Shown piece by piece: positions 7,558 through 16,201 of a DNA stretch of 52,862 nucleotides; position 1 is the first letter of the stretch; each line of letters opens with the position of its first letter. Both the position numbers and the translations under genes were made by a program. Where the stretch lies: contig JAJPJP010000279.1 of NCBI GenBank assembly GCA_021324175.1, forward strand, positions 1 to 52,862, read 5' to 3'. A model generated the notes under the pieces. It made no database searches and had not been told where the DNA came from. It worked only from the letters and a program-made list of their open reading frames with translations. Source of the DNA: Chitinophagia bacterium. GTDB lineage: Bacteria > Bacteroidota > Bacteroidia > Chitinophagales > Chitinophagaceae.

Positions 7558-8745
7558 TTGAAGTTCCCCATTTACCTGGACAACAACGCCACAACGTGCT
7601 GCGACGAGCGGGTACTCGATGCCATGGTCCCTTTTTTTTCCGTCCATTATGGGAATGCAGCAAGCCGGACGCACCTTTTCGGCTGGCAGGCCGAGGAAGC
7701 TGTCGAACTGGCGCGTGAACAAATCGCTGCTCTCATTGGCGCAGATTCGAAAGAAATTATTTTCACTTCGGGGGCTACTGAGGGGGATAATCTTGCGATC
7801 AAAGGAGTATGCGAATCCTATGCCAGCAAGGGAAATCATATCATTACCGTATCGACAGAACATAAGGCGGTCCTTGACACCTGCAAACATCTTGAAAAAA
7901 AAGGAGCGAGGGTAACTTATCTGCCAGTTCAAACCGATGGGACGATCAGCCCTGAAAAGCTTGAAGCGGCGATCACGCCTGATACCGTTCTCATTGTCGT
8001 CATGTACGCCAACAATGAAACGGGAGTTGTTCAGCCCGTCAACCAAATTGGCCGAATCGCCCGGCGCCATCAAGTACTACTCTTCACTGATGCCGCTCAG
8101 GCCTGTGGCAAAACTCCGATCAACCTCGCCAATGACCCGATAGACATTCTAGCGCTCAGTGCACACAAAATTTACGGTCCCAAGGGAGTGGGGGCATTAT
8201 ATGTCCGTCGGCGGGATCCCCGCGTCAGGCTGGCCTCCCAAATGGATGGCGGGGGCCACGAGAGAGGAATGCGCAGCGGAACGCTCAATGTGCCAGGCAT
8301 TGTCGGACTTGGCAAGGCATGCGAAATCTGTAGACAGGACATGCAAACCGAGTCAAAAAGGCTCGCAGCGTTAAGAGATAAGCTGGAAACCGGATTATTG
8401 TCAGTCGGCGATTCCATGGTCAATGGCAGCCGTGAAAAACGGATGCAGCATGTCACCAATATCTCCTTTGCGGGTGCCGATGCCGGTGCGCTCATGACGG
8501 CCTGCCACCAAACCCTCGCGGTTTCTTCTGGTTCGGCGTGCACCTCAGCTTCTATTGAGCCGAGCTATGTCCTGAAAGCGCTCGGCCTTGACGACTCGTT
8601 GGCTCACTCATCACTGAGATTCGCGCTTGGCAGATTTACAACCGAAGAAGAGATTGATTTTGCGATTATTGAAATAAAACGGGCGGTTGAAGCCGTCCGT
8701 GGGGCCAATGCCATCATCAATAGGATAAAGTCGACGGGGGTCTAA
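7558..8745 (+). CDS. Cysteine desulfurase (IscS/NifS type)
   Basis: PLP enzyme that takes sulfur from cysteine for Fe-S clusters or thiolated cofactors. From the TTG at 7558 the protein is 395 aa and begins MKFPIYLDNNATT, the normal family N-terminus. The PLP-binding lysine is in SAHKIYGPKG (K204), preceded by the FTDAAQ strand with its cofactor-binding Asp. The sulfur-carrying Cys328 is in SSGSACTSAS, the group I loop. GxHERGMRSGT (around 233-242) is also conserved. Extra residues upstream of 7558 would overlap the divergent mce gene and the promoter box. No iscU or suf genes are adjacent, so it is not named iscS. Confidence 0.93.
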   Translation: MKFPIYLDNNATTCCDERVLDAMVPFFSVHYGNAASRTHLFGWQAEEAVELAREQIAALIGADSKEIIFTSGATEGDNLAIKGVCESYASKGNHIITVSTEHKAVLDTCKHLEKKGARVTYLPVQTDGTISPEKLEAAITPDTVLIVVMYANNETGVVQPVNQIGRIARRHQVLLFTDAAQACGKTPINLANDPIDILALSAHKIYGPKGVGALYVRRRDPRVRLASQMDGGGHERGMRSGTLNVPGIVGLGKACEICRQDMQTESKRLAALRDKLETGLLSVGDSMVNGSREKRMQHVTNISFAGADAGALMTACHQTLAVSSGSACTSASIEPSYVLKALGLDDSLAHSSLRFALGRFTTEEEIDFAIIEIKRAVEAVRGANAIINRIKSTGV

Positions 8746-8794
8746 TAGCGAAATTCTTTTTCAGACGCCGTAAGTTTGCAAAAAAGTTGTTTTT

Positions 8795-9340
8795 ATGCAG
8801 CACCTTGGAACACTGCAATTCGATGAAAAGAAATTTGACCTGGAGCGGGCCACGATATTCGGGATATTCGAACCCTACGGTTATGTGACCTGGGAAATCG
8901 AGATCTACCCGCCAGGCGACTCCAACCATTTGATGTTTAGCGCGATTATCATTGAAGGAGTATTTTCTCCTTCACAGTTAAGCGGGCAAGCTTATAAAGG
9001 TGAGCGCGACACGCATGACTTATATCAACACGCGGTTAGGGTCGATGGTGAGGGCAGGTTCCTGGAATCGGTGGACATGAATTTTGGAAATTGGGACAGG
9101 ACGACGCAATCGATCAGGCTTGAAGGGCATGGAACCATCGACGAGGATGACGGTCTGCCGGCAGTCAGGTTCAGGTTTTCCGCCATGCTCAACTTCACAG
9201 GGCTCAATCTCTTCGAAACTTCGCGAAATGAGACACAGGAATTTGTTGACAATTATCTCCAGGAGTTCACCGATCATGTCGAAGTAAAATATGAACAGGC
9301 CGAAAGTGGTCTTCATGCGATGATCTCCGGCAACTTTTGA
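8795..9340 (+). CDS. Conserved hypothetical protein
   Basis: A 181-aa soluble, acidic protein with no signal peptide or membrane segment. Features are an aromatic N-terminal part (FGIFEPYGYVTWEIEIYP), an alternating beta pattern through the middle (FRFSAMLNFTGL) and an acidic amphipathic C-terminus. I recognise no family. It follows the cysteine desulfurase by 49 bases on the same strand, so co-transcription is possible, and ends just before a terminator. Confidence 0.7.
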   Translation: MQHLGTLQFDEKKFDLERATIFGIFEPYGYVTWEIEIYPPGDSNHLMFSAIIIEGVFSPSQLSGQAYKGERDTHDLYQHAVRVDGEGRFLESVDMNFGNWDRTTQSIRLEGHGTIDEDDGLPAVRFRFSAMLNFTGLNLFETSRNETQEFVDNYLQEFTDHVEVKYEQAESGLHAMISGNF

Positions 9341-9360
9341 ATCTATGCAGCGCCAAAAAG

Positions 9361-9387
9361 AAAAAACCCCGCAATCGCGGGATTTTT
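9361..9387 (+). terminator. Rho-independent terminator
   Basis: A 5-bp stem CCCGC-AATC-GCGGG (9368-9381) is flanked by an upstream A run and a downstream ATTTTT, lengthening the hairpin. It lies 20 bases after the hypothetical gene. The 227 bases from here to gldF are AT-rich with long A and T runs and no gene. Confidence 0.8.
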
Positions 9388-9614
9388 CATGCAGTTGGTT
9401 TCGGTTAGAAAATTTAAAAAACCTTAACCATAAAAAAGTTTCTTTCTAAGGAAGGTTGACCGTTTGTTTACCAGTGTCGAAATTAGGAGAAAATATAATG
9501 TTAAAAAAATTTTATTTTTTTCAAACGGTAATTGTTAATCCCATTTTATTAGCAATCTAAACGGAAAGGCGGTGCGCAAAATCCATATTCCTAATATCGC
9601 TTATTTTCGTAGCC

Positions 9615-10337
9615 ATGTGGGCAGTTTGCAAAAAAGAACTCCGGCAATTTTTCAGTAGTCTTACTGGGTATATCGCGATAGCTGTATTTCTGTTGATGAA
9701 CGGCCTGACACTTTTTGTATTTCCTGCTACCAATATATTTGACTATGGTTATGCCACATTGTCCAATTTCTTCGATCTCGCCCCTTGGATCCTGCTGCTC
9801 CTTATCCCTGCTATTACGATGCGCAGCTTTGCGGAGGAATTCCGTACAGGAAGTTTTGAAATACTTCAGACAAGACCCCTGACCAGGTGGCAGGTCGTTT
9901 CGGGAAAATACATGGCGAGCTTAATCGTTGTCATCATCGCGCTACTGCCTACCATACTATATTATTTTACCATTCAGAAGCTCTCGGGTCAAAATGGTAT
10001 CGATACGGGGGCGACAATGGGATCTTATATAGGCCTGATTTTTCTTACGGCAGTGTTTGTTGCAATCGGTATATGCTGCAGCAGTCTGACGAATAATGCC
10101 GTCGTGGCATTTATTGCTGCAGCTTTTTTCTGCTTCGTGATTTATAGCGGCTTTAACGCGGCGAGCGCGCTGCCGACTTTTTCGGCGGGGCTTGACTACT
10201 ATATCGAAATGCTGGGAATCGATTTTCATTACCGCAGCGTCAGCAGGGGCGTGGTCGATCTGCGGGACGTCGTTTATTTTCTCAGTGTAATCGCCTTTTT
10301 TTTAATATTCACCAGTAAAAATCTCCTGAAACGATAA
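9615..10337 (+). CDS. gldF: Gliding motility-associated ABC transporter permease GldF
   Basis: Membrane component of the GldAFG ABC exporter linked to gliding in Bacteroidota. The 240-aa protein starts MWAVCKKELRQFFSSLTGYIA, the usual N-terminus, and has about six membrane segments. The cytoplasmic EEFRTGSFEILQTRPLTRWQ segment (around 75-95) is the conserved ABC-2 permease coupling region. The gene lies ten bases before gldG, so they are one operon. The ATPase gene gldA is not nearby and is often unlinked. In some species GldAFG is dispensable for gliding, so motility cannot be inferred from it. Confidence 0.93.
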   Translation: MWAVCKKELRQFFSSLTGYIAIAVFLLMNGLTLFVFPATNIFDYGYATLSNFFDLAPWILLLLIPAITMRSFAEEFRTGSFEILQTRPLTRWQVVSGKYMASLIVVIIALLPTILYYFTIQKLSGQNGIDTGATMGSYIGLIFLTAVFVAIGICCSSLTNNAVVAFIAAAFFCFVIYSGFNAASALPTFSAGLDYYIEMLGIDFHYRSVSRGVVDLRDVVYFLSVIAFFLIFTSKNLLKR

Positions 10338-10347
10338 CCACGGCGCC

Positions 10348-12045
10348 ATGCAAAAAAATCTGAATTCCCATTTATGGTGGCTATGGTTGCTGGTCGTCCT
10401 TGTGCTGCTGAACGCGCTGGCTTCGCAGGTGCATTACCGGATTGACCTGACCAAAGAGAAACGCTATACGCTGAGCGAACCTACCAAAAAAATGCTGGCA
10501 GGCCTCGATGAAACGGTCCAGGTGGATGTTTATCTTAAGGGAGATTTAAAGGCCGGAATAAAAAAACTTGCGAAAAGCACCGAAGAATTGCTGGAAGAAT
10601 TTAAGGAGTACGGCAATGGCAAAGTACAGTTTCGCTTTTTTGATCCGCTCACGGAACTGAACGATTCCGCTAAAAAAGCGCTGGTTGATTCGCTAAGCCG
10701 GATGGGCATTCAGGCTGAAAACGTAGTCGCGCAATCCAAAAAAGGCGAAGAGCAAAGCGAACGCTTTGTTCTCCCGGGAGCCATGGTGAGATATAAGGAC
10801 CGACTTTTCCCTGTCGACCTGCTTAAGGGAGTCAACAATGCAGACGAAAACAGTCTTTACAATAATGCGGAAGCGTTGTTGGAATACAAATTCGCCAACG
10901 CCATCGACAAGATCACCGAAAAAAGCGAGCCCGCCGTCGCCTACGTGATGGGCAATGGCGAGCCTCTTGATTTCAGCGTTTATAACCTGGTGGAAGGCCT
11001 TCACAAAAACTATCGTCTTGCCTTCCTTCGCCTGGACAGCGTTCCCACGATCCCAGCCGAACTTTCGGCCATCATTATCGTAAAACCCACACAGAAATTT
11101 ACAGACGGCGAAAAACTGAAACTGGACCAGTATGCCATGCACGGCGGTAATATCATTTACATGATCGATGACCTCCATGCGGAAATGGACAGCCTGCGGC
11201 TTGACAAGGAAACCATGGCATACGACCGTGGTCTCAATCTCGAAGACCTCATGTTTAAATGCGGGGCGAGGATAAACCAGGATCTGGTGGAAGACCTGCA
11301 ATGTGCGAGTCTCAACTTCGTGACCGGAAGCGAAGGGGGTAAGCCTCAGATACAACTTCTGCCGTGGCCTTATTTCCCATTGCTCAATGGCAGCTTAACC
11401 CAACCGATCTCTAAAAACCTCGATCCTGTATTTGCACGTTTTTGCAATTCCATTGACACTGTCAAAACCCTGGGAATAACTAAGACCGTGCTCCTCCAAA
11501 CGTCTAAAAATGCTAGGCGCACTGCGACCCCTGCGATCATCAGCTTTGAAAGTGTGAAAATGGCCAGCGATCCGGCAGCATTTAATATACCTGACATCCC
11601 GGTGGCAGTCCTTCTCGAAGGTAAATTTCACTCGCTCTACGCCAACAGGATCTCCTCTGCAATAGTAGATACCTTGGCTAATGTCTATAAGCGACCGTTT
11701 TTGCCGGCGGGCGAAAAATCGGCAAAAATCATCGTTTGCGCAAGCGCGGGCATCGTGACGAATGAAGTCACGCAGCGCGGGCCTCTGCCGATGGGATATA
11801 ACAAGGACATCGATTTCACCTTCTCAAACCAGGATTTTATACAGAACTGTTTTGATTATATGGCCGATCCCACCGATATCCTGCAGACGCGCGCCAAAGA
11901 TTTTACCCTTCGAATGCTTGATCCCAAAAAGGTTGAAGAAGGCCGAGCAACCTGGCAATTTGTAAACCTGGTTCTTCCGCTGGTTCTTGTCGTGCTTTGC
12001 GGGCTTCTCTACCAGGCGATTCGCAAAAGAAAATACAGCCATTAA
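10348..12045 (+). CDS. gldG: Gliding motility-associated ABC transporter substrate-binding protein GldG
   Basis: Partner of GldF. The 565-aa protein has one membrane anchor at each end (residues 8-27 and about 538-558) and a large extracytoplasmic region. The motif YRIDLTKEKRYTLSEPTKKML (residues 31-51), the KAGIKKL...EELLEEF helix and the FRFFDPL strand mark the GldG/ABC-type extracellular domain. The centre carries an AIIIVKPTQKFTDGEKLKLDQY stretch with DUF4350-like character. Length is normal. Ten bases separate it from gldF. The next gene is 68 bases further and functionally unrelated. Confidence 0.93.
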   Translation: MQKNLNSHLWWLWLLVVLVLLNALASQVHYRIDLTKEKRYTLSEPTKKMLAGLDETVQVDVYLKGDLKAGIKKLAKSTEELLEEFKEYGNGKVQFRFFDPLTELNDSAKKALVDSLSRMGIQAENVVAQSKKGEEQSERFVLPGAMVRYKDRLFPVDLLKGVNNADENSLYNNAEALLEYKFANAIDKITEKSEPAVAYVMGNGEPLDFSVYNLVEGLHKNYRLAFLRLDSVPTIPAELSAIIIVKPTQKFTDGEKLKLDQYAMHGGNIIYMIDDLHAEMDSLRLDKETMAYDRGLNLEDLMFKCGARINQDLVEDLQCASLNFVTGSEGGKPQIQLLPWPYFPLLNGSLTQPISKNLDPVFARFCNSIDTVKTLGITKTVLLQTSKNARRTATPAIISFESVKMASDPAAFNIPDIPVAVLLEGKFHSLYANRISSAIVDTLANVYKRPFLPAGEKSAKIIVCASAGIVTNEVTQRGPLPMGYNKDIDFTFSNQDFIQNCFDYMADPTDILQTRAKDFTLRMLDPKKVEEGRATWQFVNLVLPLVLVVLCGLLYQAIRKRKYSH

Positions 12046-12113
12046 GTCTTACGTATTTTTATTGGATGACCAAAAATCCGCTCAAATGACTTCTAAGTCC
12101 AAAATTTTAACAC

Positions 12114-13541
12114 ATGAAAAGGATCCATCTGCTGTTACAACTTATAATCGCTTTTCTCCTTACTCTGCCTACCGGCGTCGGAGCCCAGATAGCTAAAAAA
12201 ATCAGGGTGGTGGTACTCACAGACATTGAAGCTGACCCTGATGATACGGAATCCATGATCCGCTTTCTCACTTATTGTAATCAATGGGATGTTGAAGGCT
12301 TGATTGCAGTCACGTCGATTCATCAGAAAACGCGCGTGGCTCCCGAAAGCATTTTGAAAGTCCTGGACGCCTACAATAAAGTTCAGTCGAATTTACTGAA
12401 ACATGAAGCGGGCTATCCTACTGCTCTCGCACTGAAGGCAAAAGTTAAGCATGGTCTTGCCACTTATGGTATGGCCGGGGTTGGTGAAGGACACGATTCT
12501 GAAGGTTCGGAGCTAATCGTAAATGCATTGAAGAAACCGGACACGCGGCCAATCTGGTTTGTTGTTTGGGGAGGCCCGAATACACTTGCACAAGCCCTCT
12601 GGAAAATAAAAAGTACTATGCCCGAAGCAGAAGCTGAAAAGATTTATAAAAAAGTCAGGATTTACACGATTTCCGATCAGGATGACAGTGGGCCCTGGAT
12701 CAGGAAAACTTTTCCATCTATTTTTTTTATTGTAACGCCGGGTTATAACTATACAAGAGCTACCTGGCTCGGAATATCTTTTGGCATGCCGGGATCTGAC
12801 AAGGAAGTCGTTTCCGCCGAATGGCTTGCCAGGAATATTCAGCAGGGTCATGGCCCATTGGGTGCAGCTTATCCGGATGTTGCTTATGGCATGGAAGGTG
12901 ATACTCCCAGCTTTCTAAACCTCATCAGCAATGGTCTTAGTGATCCGGAACATCCTGATTATGGCGGATGGGGAGGCAGGTACGAATTTTACCTTCCGCC
13001 TTTTGAGGATTCAAATGTCGGCGCATTCCGGAGAGAGAATTGGCCACAAGATCAGCCTGAGACGAGGCCAATCTGGACAAATGCCATTGATTCCGTGGTT
13101 TCACCCATCGACAAGATCGCGTATGCCTCCAATCAGGCTACAATTTGGCGCTGGCGTACGGATTTCCAAAACGATTTTGCAGCAAGAATGCTATGGACTA
13201 CCAAAAGCTATCAGGAATGCAATCACCCGCCCGTCCCAAGACTTGCCTATGGCGATAGACTGTCTGTAAAATCAGGGGAACAATTTCATTTAAGCGCAGC
13301 CGGTACGACAGATCCTGATGGCGACTCGATGAGTTACCTTTGGTTCCAATATCCCGAAGCCGGCACGTATAAAGGCCATGTGAGTGTTGCGCCTTATGCG
13401 TCGAACCTGTATGATGTGCCGGTCACCGCGCCGCAAGTAGACAGCCCGGTCACCATCCACTTTATTTTGAAAGTAACAGACAAAGGAACTCCGCCATTGG
13501 CGAGGTATAAAAGAGTCATCGTTACGGTATTGCCAAAATGA
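12114..13541 (+). CDS. DUF1593 / Sde0182-like secreted nucleoside-hydrolase-like protein
   Basis: A 475-aa exported protein with a signal peptide ending in VGAQ. The core begins VVVLTDIEADPDDTESMIRFL (about 32-52), the DxDxDD-like motif of the nucleoside-hydrolase fold, and continues with WFVVWGGPNTLAQAL and YTISDQDDSGPWI. These are the landmarks of DUF1593 proteins, once described as cellulose-binding and now grouped as Sde0182 nucleoside-hydrolase-like. The last 90 residues form an Ig-like domain (TTDPDGDSMSYLW, VTDKGTPPL). A role in glycan or nucleoside breakdown outside the cytoplasm is likely, but the substrate is unknown. The start ATG gives a clean signal peptide. Confidence 0.85.
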   Translation: MKRIHLLLQLIIAFLLTLPTGVGAQIAKKIRVVVLTDIEADPDDTESMIRFLTYCNQWDVEGLIAVTSIHQKTRVAPESILKVLDAYNKVQSNLLKHEAGYPTALALKAKVKHGLATYGMAGVGEGHDSEGSELIVNALKKPDTRPIWFVVWGGPNTLAQALWKIKSTMPEAEAEKIYKKVRIYTISDQDDSGPWIRKTFPSIFFIVTPGYNYTRATWLGISFGMPGSDKEVVSAEWLARNIQQGHGPLGAAYPDVAYGMEGDTPSFLNLISNGLSDPEHPDYGGWGGRYEFYLPPFEDSNVGAFRRENWPQDQPETRPIWTNAIDSVVSPIDKIAYASNQATIWRWRTDFQNDFAARMLWTTKSYQECNHPPVPRLAYGDRLSVKSGEQFHLSAAGTTDPDGDSMSYLWFQYPEAGTYKGHVSVAPYASNLYDVPVTAPQVDSPVTIHFILKVTDKGTPPLARYKRVIVTVLPK

Positions 13542-13630
13542 TACAGGAATGCGTATAAAAAATTGATTATAAGTGCATTATAAGACATATTTTCGTGAGT
13601 GACCTATACGAATTGCCAGCTCAAATTCGT

Positions 13631-13638
13631 TATATTTG
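13631..13638 (+). promoter_or_regulatory. Bacteroidota -7 promoter box
   Basis: TATATTTG fits TAnnTTTG exactly, 68 bases before the ATG at 13707. A TTG at 13613-13615 could serve as -33 element, though its spacing (15 bases) is shorter than usual. Confidence 0.45.
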
Positions 13639-13706
13639 AAGGCGATTTAGCAAAAAAAGCAACCCGCTCGCTAACCTCCCAAGATTAAACCCTGAAATCA
13701 AAAACC

Positions 13707-14144
13707 ATGGAAGAGAATATTTTGACCGAACCGCCGGAGTTTAAGCTTTATAAAGAAAGAGCGATTTCCCTTGCAACCTTTTTAGGAGGTCCCTTGGTGG
13801 CAGGCTACCTTGCCGCAGAAAATTACCGCCAGCTCGGCGACAAAGCGAAGGTTCGGGGGGCATGGGCAATTGCTATAGTTGCAACAATTATTATTTTCGG
13901 CGGCCTGTTCGTGGTGCCTGACATTGAAAAAGTTCCACGATACATCATACCCATTCTTTACATGGTAATAACACAGTCGTTGGTTCAAAAATACCAGGGC
14001 GCCGCAATCAAATCCCACATCGAAAAAGGCGGACAAACTTACTCCATCTGGCGCGCGGTTTGGATTGGCCTGGTAGGCCTCGTCGTGTTGTTTGCCATTT
14101 TACTTGCCGTGTCGATGATCGTCGGAAACAATGCCCCGCAATAA
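13707..14144 (+). CDS. Small uncharacterised membrane protein
   Basis: A 145-aa protein with four hydrophobic segments (LATFLGGPLVAGYLAA, IAIVATIIIFGGLFVV, IIPILYMVI, LVGLVVLFAILLAVSMIVG). The cytoplasmic-looking N-terminus is acidic (MEENILTEPPEF). The pattern of an N-terminal LxxYxxRA helix, FLGGPLxxGYLxAxN and a KARxxW helix occurs in hypothetical Bacteroidota membrane proteins; I know no function. It has its own apparent promoter and a hairpin after the gene. Confidence 0.7.
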   Translation: MEENILTEPPEFKLYKERAISLATFLGGPLVAGYLAAENYRQLGDKAKVRGAWAIAIVATIIIFGGLFVVPDIEKVPRYIIPILYMVITQSLVQKYQGAAIKSHIEKGGQTYSIWRAVWIGLVGLVVLFAILLAVSMIVGNNAPQ

Positions 14145-14264
14145 TCTTCTTGACCGCCAGCCAATCGAAAAGTGGGGAATTTTCCGCTTTGGTCGCAACA
14201 TTCACGAGGGTCGTCGAATTAGGTTAAACCAGCTTAATGCTGATGCTAATTTTGACTCCAGCAG

Positions 14265-14304
14265 AGTAGTGGTGTAGCATATTAAGGTGGCACTACTACC
14301 CACC
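14265..14304. repeat. Overlapping inverted repeats in non-coding region
   Basis: Two competing foldings share bases: AGTAGTG (14265-14271) can pair with CACTACT (14291-14297), and GGTGG (14286-14290) with CCACC (14300-14304). The second overlaps the loop of the first. Together with the hairpin at 14306 this makes an unusually structured 60-base stretch between convergent genes. No known RNA family is recognised. Confidence 0.35.
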
Positions 14305-14305
14305 T

Positions 14306-14325
14306 GGGAGTGTTTTTACACTCCC
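14306..14325. terminator. Hairpin between convergent genes, possible terminator
   Basis: GGGAGTGT-TTTT-ACACTCCC forms a perfect 8-bp stem with a 4-base loop. Only a short TTT tail follows on the plus strand. It sits between the convergent small membrane protein and the outer-membrane protein gene and could end either transcript. Confidence 0.5.
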
Positions 14326-14345
14326 TTTCAATTGTGCGACCAATC

Positions 14346-14882
14346 CTAATTGAAAATAAATCCAAATTGGAAATTTAGCCCGATTGACGTTGGCGCGCTG
14401 TTTCCAGCACGAACCGGTAATGAAAGCGCGGCGAAATAATTTACATATTTTGACCGGGCGACGATTTGATTAAATACCGGCGTGAAGCCATATCTTCCGG
14501 ATGTTTCAAACGCCAGACGCGGAATGATCGTAAATCCGTGGCTAAAGCGGAACATTGGACCTGGATCGAAAAGCAAATTGCTGGTTTTACTAGCGGGGCT
14601 CTTGCCAGCGGGATGATTAAAAACGATCGACGGTGTGAACTCATAGCTGAAACCGAATCTTTCACTGTAAATGACATTCACGCCAACAGGAAATCCCACA
14701 GTAGTCGCTTCCTTAAAGTTTGGCGTTGTTGTCGTTCCCTGAATGGTGACGATGGGGAATATAAAGCTCAAATAGCCGATCGCTTTTCGTGGTGGAGGCG
14801 CGGACTGTTGATCGGACTGCGCATCGCTTTTGCTCGATAATAAAATGGTCAACAAAAATCCAATGCCTGCAACCTTTTTCAT
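14346..14882 (-). CDS. Small outer-membrane beta-barrel protein
   Basis: A 178-aa exported protein from the ATG at 14882. That start gives a signal peptide MKKVAGIGFLLTILLSSKSDAQ; a longer frame to 15014 adds 44 residues without export character and overlaps the regulator gene. The mature part alternates hydrophobic and polar residues with glycines (YLSFIFPIV, GFSYEFTPSIVF, IGLNFQFGFIFN) and ends in an aromatic strand, like 8-stranded barrels. It lies 70 bases downstream of the ModE-like gene on the same strand, so the two may be co-transcribed; a link to molybdate is only positional. Confidence 0.65.
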   Translation of the reverse strand: MKKVAGIGFLLTILLSSKSDAQSDQQSAPPPRKAIGYLSFIFPIVTIQGTTTTPNFKEATTVGFPVGVNVIYSERFGFSYEFTPSIVFNHPAGKSPASKTSNLLFDPGPMFRFSHGFTIIPRLAFETSGRYGFTPVFNQIVARSKYVNYFAALSLPVRAGNSAPTSIGLNFQFGFIFN

Positions 14883-14952
14883 AACATGTTTTTTTGTTTT
14901 AAGGAAAATAATATCGATATAGCTTAAAAGATATATCGGTGCTAAAAAAAAT

Positions 14953-15285
14953 TTATCTGAATTTTTTTGATTCCTTTTCAAGAAACTCGGTAAACCGCTT
15001 CCGCATGGATTCATGATATCCTATCAGAGCCCTGGCTTCGTCAGTAATTGCCGATCCCCCACCTTTTTCGCCACCCTTTTTCACAATCACTAACGGCTGT
15101 TTTACCTGCTCATTCAGGGAACTTATCATCTTCCACGCTTTCTTATATGACATTCTCATTTTTTTTGCCGCTTTATAGATGGATCCGGTTTCATCAATAT
15201 ATTTGAGAAGCTCCACGCGTCCCGGGCCAAAAAATCGCTCATTCTGGAATTCGATCCAGAGGCTACCCGTAACTCGGTATCCCAT
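14953..15285 (-). CDS. ModE-like winged-helix regulator lacking the molybdate-binding domain
   Basis: A 110-aa DNA-binding protein of the ModE N-terminal type. GRVELLKYIDETGSIYKAAKKM followed by SYKKAWKMISSLN is the family's winged-helix core, and KGGEKGGGSAIT is the wing. The C-terminal molbindin (TOBE) domains of full-length ModE are absent, as in other short members, so how it would sense the ligand is unclear. The ATG at 15285 gives MGYRVTGSLWIEF, a typical N-terminus; a GTG at 15321 would add 12 residues. It is divergent from modABC, which strongly suggests it regulates them. Confidence 0.85.
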   Translation of the reverse strand: MGYRVTGSLWIEFQNERFFGPGRVELLKYIDETGSIYKAAKKMRMSYKKAWKMISSLNEQVKQPLVIVKKGGEKGGGSAITDEARALIGYHESMRKRFTEFLEKESKKFR

Positions 15286-15333
15286 CTTTCTTTTTAGTAT
15301 ACTGCGGAACGGGTTTGGCACCAGTGAAATGTT

Positions 15334-15349
15334 GTAACCTGAAAGTTAT
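15334..15349. promoter_or_regulatory. Candidate ModE-type operator overlapping regulator promoter
   Basis: GTAAC-CTGAAA-GTTAT is an imperfect inverted repeat between the divergent ModE-like gene and modA. On the minus strand TAACTTTC (15348-15341), one base off the -7 consensus, lies inside it. A regulator binding here could repress its own gene; this is inference. Confidence 0.3.
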
Positions 15350-15403
15350 TCAATTTCTAGCATCCAAAAATGATCTCGGGCGAGTGAATGAGATGAAACC
15401 GCC

Positions 15404-15411
15404 TAACTTTG
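15404..15411 (+). promoter_or_regulatory. Bacteroidota -7 promoter box for modABC
   Basis: TAACTTTG fits TAnnTTTG exactly and lies 25 bases before the modA ATG at 15436. No good -33 TTG is present at the usual distance. Confidence 0.5.
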
Positions 15412-15435
15412 TTCGGGAGCAATTGTTAAATCAAT

Positions 15436-16200
15436 ATGGGTACAAAAAGGAAAATGCTATCATCCACATTCGCATTGTTTATGGCGATGGCTGGGCACGC
15501 ACAAAACAAAATTACGGTTGCCGTTGCGGCCAACATGCAATATACGATGGATGCGCTGAAGGTGGAGTTCAAAAAAACGGATTCGACTGAGATTGAAGTT
15601 GTCCTTGGTGCTTCCGGCCAGCTCACCCAGCAAATTATGCAGGGTGCACCCTTTGATATTTTTGTTTCAGCTGATACCGATTACCCCGCCAAGCTGGCTG
15701 CGTCAAATTTCGCCGCAGCGAGGCCAGAGATCTATACAAGAGGGGTTCTGGTTTTGTGGAGCGTCAAACCCGGTGTCCAGCTCGATCCCACGCTGAAAAA
15801 TCTTGTAAGTGAAAATATTCAGCATATCGCAATCGCAAATCCGACAACGGCACCCTATGGAAAAGCTGCCAAGGCACTGATGGAGAAATACAACATTTAT
15901 GACAAAATTAAAAGCAAAATTGTCACCGGAGAGAGTATTACACAGGCGAGCCAGTTTATCGCGACGAGCGCAGCCGATATCGGGTTTACGGCAAAGTCTA
16001 TTGTAATATCTAATCAGATGAAGGGCATTGGGCATTGGATCGAACTCAAGGAAGAAGATTATCCGGCGATCCTGCAGGCAGCAGTATTATTAAAGTACGG
16101 CCAGGAGAATCGCGCACGCGAATCAAAGAAATTCTATGATTTTCTTGTTTCGCCTCCAGCAAAGGAGATTTATAAAAAATTCGGCTATCTGGCAAAATAA
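15436..16200 (+). CDS. modA: Molybdate ABC transporter substrate-binding protein
   Basis: Periplasmic molybdate/tungstate-binding component. The 254-aa protein has a signal peptide ending in GHAQ (residue 23). The mature protein starts ITVAVAANMQYTMDAL, with VLGASGQLTQQIMQGAPFDIFVSADTDYP, the standard ModA oxyanion-binding region (Ser and Ala backbone ligands), then ANPTTAPYGKAAK and the GESITQASQF helix. The C-terminal RESKKFYDFLVSPPAKEIYKKFGY is the family ending. It is the first gene of modABC; modB starts one base after its stop. Confidence 0.95.
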   Translation: MGTKRKMLSSTFALFMAMAGHAQNKITVAVAANMQYTMDALKVEFKKTDSTEIEVVLGASGQLTQQIMQGAPFDIFVSADTDYPAKLAASNFAAARPEIYTRGVLVLWSVKPGVQLDPTLKNLVSENIQHIAIANPTTAPYGKAAKALMEKYNIYDKIKSKIVTGESITQASQFIATSAADIGFTAKSIVISNQMKGIGHWIELKEEDYPAILQAAVLLKYGQENRARESKKFYDFLVSPPAKEIYKKFGYLAK

Positions 16201-16201
16201 A

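Noticed and set aside
7475-7663. N-terminal extension of methylmalonyl-CoA epimerase
   Set aside because: The added 63 residues are antisense to the cysteine desulfurase and rich in Arg, Trp and Cys; the enzyme begins normally at 7474.
10693-11355. Long minus-strand open frame (220 residues) inside gldG
   Set aside because: It lies fully antisense to a well-supported gene, has low-complexity His/Val/Phe-rich composition from reverse codons and matches no family.
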